Positions 58,421-64,000 of a stretch of 64,000 nucleotides of DNA are shown here, piece after piece. A program made the position numbers and the translations under genes. The notes beneath the pieces were generated by a model. The model did no database searches. It was given only the letters and a program-made list of their open reading frames with translations, and had not been told where the DNA came from. This stretch comes from an uncultured Bacteroidales bacterium (lineage in GTDB: Bacteria; Bacteroidota; Bacteroidia; Bacteroidales; Paludibacteraceae): NCBI GenBank assembly GCA_900319645.1, contig ONPG01000005.1:62001-126000 (forward strand). The letters run 5' to 3'. Position 1 is the first letter of the stretch, and each line of letters starts with the position of its first letter.

Positions 58421-60042
58421 GGTACCATTCGTTTCTCTGTCCACACCTTTTCTCCTTGTTCATATCGGAAAAGGTAGATGCCATGTGTTACTCTCTTCTC
58501 GGGAATGAGAACTCCCTGACTGTTATACACTTGCAGATGCAAAGGCTGCTGGTCCTGCGTATCAAGGATCGAGATTATATTAGACCGGATAGTCTGTCCG
58601 TTATCCAGCGTTACACGTAACTGAAACACACCGTGCAGTTCGTTCTGCTCGGCATAGTCATCATCCGTCGCGCCATCAATCGGCTGTTCGTTTTTGTACC
58701 ATTGGAATGCGGTCGGAGTTCGCTCCGGGAGTAATTGCCGTAGCACTACATTATCGCAGAGCAACTGCCAGTTATATTTGTTTATTATAATCGGCCATAG
58801 TTTCTCGCAATGGAAGGTACTCAGCGTATAAATGTGCTCTATACTGTCACATTCCTGCGAACTTTTCTCCATAATACGTTTTTCGCCGGATTCAGAAAAC
58901 ACCACTCCTCGCCATGTATAGGGCAACAGGGTGTCACAAACGGTCGTGTCATAGGTCATCGTGACAAGTTCCCGACAGCATTTTTCGGTATGCAGAGAAA
59001 GTAGCAAACAAATACTATCCCCGCCGAGAACCGATGACAGGGTATCACGGATAACACCTTCCTCAAACCACTCGTGCTCGCGCCATGTGAACGGTAACAA
59101 GGTGTCACAGACGGTCGTATCCATTTTGACGGTGGGTACATAGTTCTTAGGAATATCCATTACAGGGCGTACGGATTTTCCACCACGCCTATCATTCGGA
59201 GTAATCTGAGTGGGAGGATAGTTTACATCGCTATAGAATTCAAGATTATATGCTCTACTCTGTTTGTTTTCGTTACAAGCAGAAACTGACCAATAATATC
59301 CATGAATATTGGGAAAATTATTGTTACCTCCATAAATTACTCCCGCAGCGGGTAAAAATACGGCACCTTTATTTTCTAATTGTTCCCACTGACTTTCCGT
59401 ATATTTGTTCGTACTACAAAATCGATCATTCCCCGGAATAAATTGAGGCAATGAAAGATCCGCAAAAGGATAATCATCCGGAAGAAAGATCAAGCCACAT
59501 ACATTATTGATAGTTGCTTTTCCGCATAAGATAGAAGCATTTGTACGTCCGTTAAGTATGAATTCCCATTCCTCAGCCGAAAGCGTTCTCCAAGAGTTTG
59601 GAGAATATTCACCTATAGAGTTATATACCGCCCAATCTGCATTTTCGTAGTCACCCGTCATACTGAGAGATGCATCACCATTGATATAATAACAGTTAGG
59701 AAAACCTGTTGTCCATGACCATGGTTGGTATTTTTCCACTCCGTTACTCCAACCGCTTGTTCCCCATGCGTACAAGTCGATCCATCCATTATACGTGGAT
59801 GATGCAGACGCGTGACTGCCTATATAATCCCATTGGTTTTCGGCGAAACGCCATGTACCTTGCTGCATCGTCCCGTCAGCACATAGATGCGTCCCCATGG
59901 CAGCATTATACTGCAGATTACCCGGCGCAAAGAACACTTTACGGTCGTCACTGACGCTGAATCCGTGCTGCCGGAGTTTTTCTTCCTGCGCCACTACCGG
60001 CAACGTAAGAAAAAGCAATAATATGTATAATAATCTTCTCAC
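58417..60042 (-). CDS. Secreted FISUMP-like protein with Cys-containing repeats and sorting-type C-terminus, 541 aa
   Basis: Surface or secreted protein. A signal peptide (MRRLLYILLLFLTLPVVAQ) is followed by a domain (about 25-285) with features of the Fibrobacter-succinogenes-major-paralogous (FISUMP) type: KGAVFLPAAGVIYGG, GYYWSVSACNENKQSRAYNL, KSVRPVMD. Two modules follow, each beginning DTTVCDTLLPFTWR or DTTVCDTLLPYTWR. The C-terminus (HLQVYNSQGVLIPEKRVTHG...LFRYEQGEKVW) resembles a type IX secretion sorting domain. Start taken as GTG at 60042, where TAGTG joins it to the dsbD stop; a TTG at 60057 is the alternative. Confidence 0.78.
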   Translation of the reverse strand: MRRLLYILLLFLTLPVVAQEEKLRQHGFSVSDDRKVFFAPGNLQYNAAMGTHLCADGTMQQGTWRFAENQWDYIGSHASASSTYNGWIDLYAWGTSGWSNGVEKYQPWSWTTGFPNCYYINGDASLSMTGDYENADWAVYNSIGEYSPNSWRTLSAEEWEFILNGRTNASILCGKATINNVCGLIFLPDDYPFADLSLPQFIPGNDRFCSTNKYTESQWEQLENKGAVFLPAAGVIYGGNNNFPNIHGYYWSVSACNENKQSRAYNLEFYSDVNYPPTQITPNDRRGGKSVRPVMDIPKNYVPTVKMDTTVCDTLLPFTWREHEWFEEGVIRDTLSSVLGGDSICLLLSLHTEKCCRELVTMTYDTTVCDTLLPYTWRGVVFSESGEKRIMEKSSQECDSIEHIYTLSTFHCEKLWPIIINKYNWQLLCDNVVLRQLLPERTPTAFQWYKNEQPIDGATDDDYAEQNELHGVFQLRVTLDNGQTIRSNIISILDTQDQQPLHLQVYNSQGVLIPEKRVTHGIYLFRYEQGEKVWTEKRMVP

Positions 60043-61643
60043 TAGTATTTTAACCAATTAATAAACTCCATCGGGTCGGTGGTAAACGCCATCGGATCGG
60101 CTACCTGATTGCCCTTTGCATCGAGTTGCACAAAGAACGGCTGGGCATTCGATCCGAACTGCTCACGCTGCAAACGGCTGTTCTCGGTGCCTTCGCTCTC
60201 GCCGTCGCTGTCTGTATCCAGACGATCGTCCACAAAGAGCTCGATAAACACATAGTTCTGCAACCGTGCTTTCACACTGTCGTGATCCAGCACAAACGCT
60301 TCCATCTTGCGGCAGTTGACACATCCGTAACCCGTGAAATCAAGGATCACCGGCTTGTTAACCTGACGTGCGTAAGCTATTCCTTCTTCGTAATCGTTAA
60401 AGACGACGCGACCCTCTATCTCCATCGGAGGTGCAAAAGCACTGATGGCCTTCACCGGTGCGCCCCACAAACCAGGAACCAAGTAACCGGCAAACGCCAG
60501 CGAAGGAAGAATCACTATCGTGCGGATAATCTTGCGCGTGGTGGATACATTTTTGATATTCCAAAGGAGATAGATTCCAATTCCCGCAAAGCATACAATC
60601 CAGATAGCGATAAACAGCCAGCGTGGCAGGATACCCCACCCGTACGCCATGTCAGCCACCGAGAGGAACTTGAGCGAAAGAGCCAGTTCAAGGAAAGCCA
60701 ATACCACTTTCAGGCTCGTCATCCAGTCGCCGGATTTAGGTGCCTGTTTGAGCCACTGCGGGAACATCGCAAACAGCGAGAAGGGCAAAGCCAACGCAAT
60801 CGCAAAGCCTAACATACCTATCGCCGGAGCCAAAAGGCTACGTCCTGCTGCCTCCACAAGCAAAGTGCCGATAATAGGTCCCGTACACGAGAAACTGACG
60901 ATCACCAGCGTGAACGCCATCAGCAGAATACTTACGAATCCTCCTGTACTGCGTGCTTTGTTGTCCAAAGCCGTGGACCAACTGTCCGGCAAAGTGATCT
61001 CAAACAATCCAAAGAACGAGAGTGCAAAAACCACCAGTACAAGGAAGAAAATGATATTCATTACAGCGTTGGTACTCAGCTCATTAAGGGCTGACGCCCC
61101 AAATAGAATCGTTACCAACAGACCTAATCCCACATACAAAATTATGATGCTCAACCCATAAAGAACAGCATCCTTCAATCCGCCGCCTTTCTTGAGGAAA
61201 AAACTCACCGTCATCGGAATAATCGGCCACACGCAGGGCGTGAAGATGGCCAGCAATCCGCCCAACAATCCTAACAGGAAAATCAACCACAACGAACGGT
61301 CATTTGCCGTGCTTGGCAATTCCTTTGTACTTTGTACTTTGTCCCTTTGTACATTCTTCCACTCCCACACCTCGGGAGCCGTACACATCTGGTCGTTGCA
61401 GGCATTGTAGCGAATAGGTGCCAGATCGGTCTTGGACACCGTCATCACAAAGGAATCCTTGTATTCCTGAGTGAACATGAACTCGCCCATTTCCAAAATA
61501 CTCATATGCCACCCCGGTTCCACTGTCGCCTTCAACCGCACACTATCGCCGATTTCTTCGCCTGTCCACTTCACAGGCTGTACCATTTGCGCCGCCACCA
61601 TCAGCGGCATACATATCATTACTATTGTCAGTATTCTTTTCAT
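60042..61643 (-). CDS. dsbD: Thiol:disulfide interchange protein DsbD, 533 aa
   Basis: Moves reducing power from the cytoplasm to the periplasm. Signal peptide, N-terminal DsbD-alpha-like domain with CNDQMC (about 83-88), transmembrane core (about 125-390; FTPCVWPIIPMTVSFFLKKGG and CTGPIIGTLL hold the two core cysteines), and a C-terminal thioredoxin domain with GYGCVNCRKME (CxxC). The linker after the N-terminal domain is encoded by a heptamer array (61324-61352). Likely serves cytochrome c maturation or disulphide isomerisation in the envelope. Confidence 0.93.
   Translation of the reverse strand: MKRILTIVMICMPLMVAAQMVQPVKWTGEEIGDSVRLKATVEPGWHMSILEMGEFMFTQEYKDSFVMTVSKTDLAPIRYNACNDQMCTAPEVWEWKNVQRDKVQSTKELPSTANDRSLWLIFLLGLLGGLLAIFTPCVWPIIPMTVSFFLKKGGGLKDAVLYGLSIIILYVGLGLLVTILFGASALNELSTNAVMNIIFFLVLVVFALSFFGLFEITLPDSWSTALDNKARSTGGFVSILLMAFTLVIVSFSCTGPIIGTLLVEAAGRSLLAPAIGMLGFAIALALPFSLFAMFPQWLKQAPKSGDWMTSLKVVLAFLELALSLKFLSVADMAYGWGILPRWLFIAIWIVCFAGIGIYLLWNIKNVSTTRKIIRTIVILPSLAFAGYLVPGLWGAPVKAISAFAPPMEIEGRVVFNDYEEGIAYARQVNKPVILDFTGYGCVNCRKMEAFVLDHDSVKARLQNYVFIELFVDDRLDTDSDGESEGTENSRLQREQFGSNAQPFFVQLDAKGNQVADPMAFTTDPMEFINWLKY
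61324..61352. repeat. In-frame 7-bp array (tttgtac) inside dsbD
   Basis: Units tttgtac, tttgtac, tttgtcc, ctttgtac (the last 8 bp). They encode the linker between the periplasmic N-terminal domain and the first helix. Confidence 0.82.
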
Positions 61644-61659
61644 TTCTTATTTTCTATAT

Positions 61660-61703
61660 GTCGGTCATCTCTCGGTTGTCTCTCGGTCATCGGTCGGTTA
61701 ATC
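61660..61703. repeat. 11-bp tandem array overlapping the murA stop codon
   Basis: Units gtcggtcatct, ctcggttgtct, ctcggtcatcg, gtcggttaatc. The stop codon (61700-61698) is in the last unit. Confidence 0.88.
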
Positions 61704-63005
61704 CTCACGGCGAATGCAAGCACCGAGGGCGTTGAGACGAGACTCGATGTCTTCATAACCACGGTCAATCTGGTCAATATGGTCAATGCGGGAAGTGCCT
61801 TCTGCACTCATGGCGGCAATCAGCATGGCTATACCAGCACGGATGTCGGGCGAAGTCATGTTATTGCGTTTGAGTTGGCGGGTGTGGTCGTGACCAACAA
61901 CTACTGCGCGGTGAGGATCACAAAGGATGATCTGCGCGCCCATATCTATCAGTTTATCCACGAAGAAAAGACGGCTTTCAAACATCTTCTGGTGAATGAG
62001 CACAGAACCTTTTGCCTGTGTGGCTACGACAAGCAACACAGACAGCAAATCCGGCGTCAAACCCGGCCACGGAGCATCTGCCACCGTAAGGATTGAGCCA
62101 TCGAGGAAGGATTCGATCTGATAGTGTTCTTGCGCCGGAATAACGAGATCGTCTCCTTCTTCCTCAATACGGATTCCCAGACGACGGAAAGCATCGGGAA
62201 TGATACCAAGATCTTTTATTCCCGCCTCTTTGATACGCAGTTCCGAGCCGGTGATAGCTGCCATGCCGATAAACGAACCCACTTCAATCATATCCGGCAG
62301 GAGTTTATGTTGCGCACCATGAAGCGATTTCACGCCTTCTATGGTCAACAAGTTTGAGCCAACTCCGCTGATTTTGGCGCCCATCTTATTCAAAAGCCGG
62401 CAAAGTTGCTGCACGTACGGTTCGCAGGCTGCATTGTAAATAGTGGTCGTACCTTTCGCCATCACCGCAGCCATAATGATGTTCGCCGTTCCTGTGACGG
62501 ACGCTTCGTCAAGGAGCATATACGCGCCTTTGAGATGCTTGCCGTCAAAACGGTACGCTAACAGTTCCTGGTCGAACTCAAACGTAGCACCGAGGTTCAC
62601 CATTCCTTGGAAATGCGTGTCCAGACGCCGACGACCGATTTTGTCTCCGCCGGGTTTGGCGTACGTCACTTCGCCCAAACGCGCCAAAAGCGGACCGATT
62701 AACATTACCGAGCCACGCAGTTTGTTGCATTTCTTAAGGAAATCCGCACTCCGCAGGTACGCCGTGTCGATATTAGCCGCCGTAAAAGCAAACTTACCTT
62801 TGGATAGTTTCTCCACCGTCACGCCGATAGATGCGAGCAAATCAATCAGATTGTTCACATCCAATATATTCGGAAGATTGTCAATCACCACGGTTTCTTT
62901 GGTCAACAAAACCGCACAGAGCACTTGTAGTGCTTCGTTTTTCGCGCCTTGCGGAGTAATAGATCCGTGCAATTTATGTCCGCCTTCAATTACAAATGTA
63001 GCCAT
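61698..63005 (-). CDS. murA: UDP-N-acetylglucosamine 1-carboxyvinyltransferase, 435 aa
   Basis: First committed step of peptidoglycan synthesis: adds enolpyruvate to UDP-GlcNAc. Normal length and EPSP-synthase-like two-domain fold (GAKNEALQVLCAVLL near the start; late GIAMLIAAMSAEG). The loop that usually carries the catalytic Cys reads YAKPGGDKIGRRRLDTHF, with Asp at residue 121 in the Cys position. Cys-to-Asp at this site is known to make MurA insensitive to fosfomycin in other bacteria. The gene lies 38 bp after murB; the gap is filled by a repeat array. Confidence 0.95.
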   Translation of the reverse strand: MATFVIEGGHKLHGSITPQGAKNEALQVLCAVLLTKETVVIDNLPNILDVNNLIDLLASIGVTVEKLSKGKFAFTAANIDTAYLRSADFLKKCNKLRGSVMLIGPLLARLGEVTYAKPGGDKIGRRRLDTHFQGMVNLGATFEFDQELLAYRFDGKHLKGAYMLLDEASVTGTANIIMAAVMAKGTTTIYNAACEPYVQQLCRLLNKMGAKISGVGSNLLTIEGVKSLHGAQHKLLPDMIEVGSFIGMAAITGSELRIKEAGIKDLGIIPDAFRRLGIRIEEEGDDLVIPAQEHYQIESFLDGSILTVADAPWPGLTPDLLSVLLVVATQAKGSVLIHQKMFESRLFFVDKLIDMGAQIILCDPHRAVVVGHDHTRQLKRNNMTSPDIRAGIAMLIAAMSAEGTSRIDHIDQIDRGYEDIESRLNALGACIRRED

Positions 63006-63008
63006 ATA

Positions 63009-63046
63009 TTCATTTACAATTTAATCATTTACCATTTGGTCATTTA
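63009..63046. repeat. 7/8-bp tandem array between murB and murA, overlapping the murB stop
   Basis: Units ttcattt, acaattt, aatcattt, accattt, ggtcattt. It fills the entire gap between the two genes and contains the murB stop codon (63046-63044). TAA and TGA occur in all three frames on the coding strand. Confidence 0.75.
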
Positions 63047-64000
63047 TATATAATTCACTTCGGGTGAGATTTCGATGCCGAATTTGTCTTTTACGTCCCA
63101 GCAAATAGCAGCAGCCAAATCCATTATGTCTTTCGGCGTAGCGGAACCTGTGTTAACAAGCACGAGCGGTTGCTTCTCATAGCACTGTGCGCCGCCGACT
63201 TTTTTACCTTTCCACCCGCACTGCTCAATGAGCCAGGCTGCCGGTATCTTCACTCCGCCTTCCTGGTCGTAATGAGGAACTCTATCGTCCCGTATCTGTC
63301 TCGTAAGTGTCTCGTAAGTGTCTCGTGAGACAATCGGATTCTTGAAGAACGAACCGGCGGACCCAATTTCAGACACTTCGGGCAGTTTTTGTTTACGGAT
63401 ACCTATAACTGCATTGCGAACAGTCGTTGGTGTCGGATTATCTCCCGCTTCGCTACGCAGATTGCCGTAATCCAACTTCGCTTCGAAGTGTTTATTAAGA
63501 CGAAAAACTACGTGGGTGATAACATATTTGCCCTGCAGCTCGTTCTTGAAAACACTGTCCCGGTAACCATAACGGCACTCGGCGTTGGTAAACACACGTT
63601 CAGTGCCATCTTCTTTAGCGATTGCACGCACCGTCTCAATCACATCTTTTGCCTCCACGCCGTACGCTCCGACATTTTGCACCGCCGAAGCGCCCACTTC
63701 GCCGGGAATATAACTGAGGTTCTCCAGTCCGGAGATACCCATATCGCAAAGCTGATCTATCAGCTCGTCCATCACCAGACCATTATCCGCCTCAATCCAC
63801 ACATGGTCGTTATCCTCGGAAACACAACGCGCACGGCACATCGCCGAGTGAAGGATAACACCATCGAAATCCTTGGTAAACAACAGATTGCTGCCTGCCC
63901 CAATATGCAGAATCTTCTCTCCGCGGTAGCGCTCCAGCAACGCGCGCAACTCCTCCACAGAACTATATTCTGCGAAAACACGCGCCTTCACGTCCATACG
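63044..64000 (-). CDS. murB: UDP-N-acetylmuramate dehydrogenase MurB, N-terminus outside the window
   Basis: FAD/NADPH enzyme that reduces UDP-GlcNAc-enolpyruvate to UDP-MurNAc, the step after MurA. The FAD-binding ILHIGAGSNLLF, YIPGEVGASAVQNVGAYG, IGSAGSFFKNPIVS (catalytic Ser) and final EISPEVNYI (catalytic Glu) are present. The sequence MDVKARVFAEY at 63997 corresponds to residues 10-20 of typical MurB, so the true start lies beyond the window and the ATG at 63997 is internal. An 11-bp array (63291-63334) is in frame near residue 230. Confidence 0.95.
   Translation of the reverse strand, partial: RMDVKARVFAEYSSVEELRALLERYRGEKILHIGAGSNLLFTKDFDGVILHSAMCRARCVSEDNDHVWIEADNGLVMDELIDQLCDMGISGLENLSYIPGEVGASAVQNVGAYGVEAKDVIETVRAIAKEDGTERVFTNAECRYGYRDSVFKNELQGKYVITHVVFRLNKHFEAKLDYGNLRSEAGDNPTPTTVRNAVIGIRKQKLPEVSEIGSAGSFFKNPIVSRDTYETLTRQIRDDRVPHYDQEGGVKIPAAWLIEQCGWKGKKVGGAQCYEKQPLVLVNTGSATPKDIMDLAAAICWDVKDKFGIEISPEVNYI
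63291..63334. repeat. In-frame 11-bp array inside murB
   Basis: Units cgtatctgtct, cgtaagtgtct, cgtaagtgtct, and a decayed cgtgagacaat. They encode the Arg-Asp-Thr-Tyr-Glu-Thr-Leu-Thr-Arg stretch after the catalytic serine loop. Confidence 0.82.

Noticed and set aside
1..64000. tRNA, rRNA or transposase genes
   Set aside because: No T-arm-like motif in a cloverleaf, no rRNA core sequence, and no DDE or serine/tyrosine recombinase motif was seen by eye; a tRNAscan or HMM search could still find something missed.

Overview
The window looks like a chromosomal piece of an uncultured or little-studied Bacteroidales bacterium (phylum Bacteroidota). The evidence is direct: fifteen promoters of the Bacteroidota type (TTG at -33, TAnnTTTG at -7), TonB-dependent receptors with carboxypeptidase-regulatory-like N-termini, YitT, YgiQ, RluA-type, MurA/MurB and DsbD proteins of Bacteroidota style, and secreted proteins sharing a C-terminal tail typical of that order. 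No rRNA, tRNA, CRISPR array, transposase or phage gene was recognised. Most genes lie on the minus strand in tightly packed, often overlapping operons.

Layout: 0.4-5 kb, two large secreted paralogues; 5.6-10 kb, a GH53 endo-galactanase and two endonuclease I-type secreted nucleases; 10-15 kb, a five-gene operon (DUF1846, PlsC-like acyltransferase, C_GCAxxG protein, MFS transporter, dihydrolipoamide dehydrogenase); 15-23 kb, a pseudouridine synthase and a five-gene polysaccharide export/assembly operon (deacetylase-like protein, Gfo/Idh oxidoreductase, two export lipoproteins, a BY-kinase with Gly/Tyr-rich tails); 23-29 kb, gcvP with two YitT membrane proteins, divergent from a Crp/Fnr regulator; 29-34 kb, a PPTase-dnaX-ygiQ-M23 peptidase operon; 34-42 kb, an RND efflux set, a small lipoprotein, a pectate lyase and a second pseudouridine synthase; 42-49 kb, a CDF metal exporter with QueH facing two TonB receptors, probably for metal uptake; 49-53 kb, an aminotransferase, a highly structured intergenic element and an M16 peptidase; 53-64 kb, a long co-directional run (HAD phosphatase, MgtC, lipoate ligase, guanine deaminase, RlmB, two envelope proteins, DsbD, MurA, and a MurB that runs off the right edge).

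The most unusual material is between and inside genes. Nineteen short tandem arrays use a unit of exactly 7 bp or exactly 11 bp, with a different word at nearly every site. Several start at a stop codon and, because 7 and 11 are not multiples of 3, put stop codons in all three frames; others are in frame inside genes as linkers. A 165-bp inverted-repeat element at 49,995-50,159 can be drawn as a four-way cloverleaf and is followed by two 77-bp hairpin-bearing direct repeats. The promoters share an extended 32-bp pattern with invariant spacing. These are sequence observations; function is inferred only where stated.
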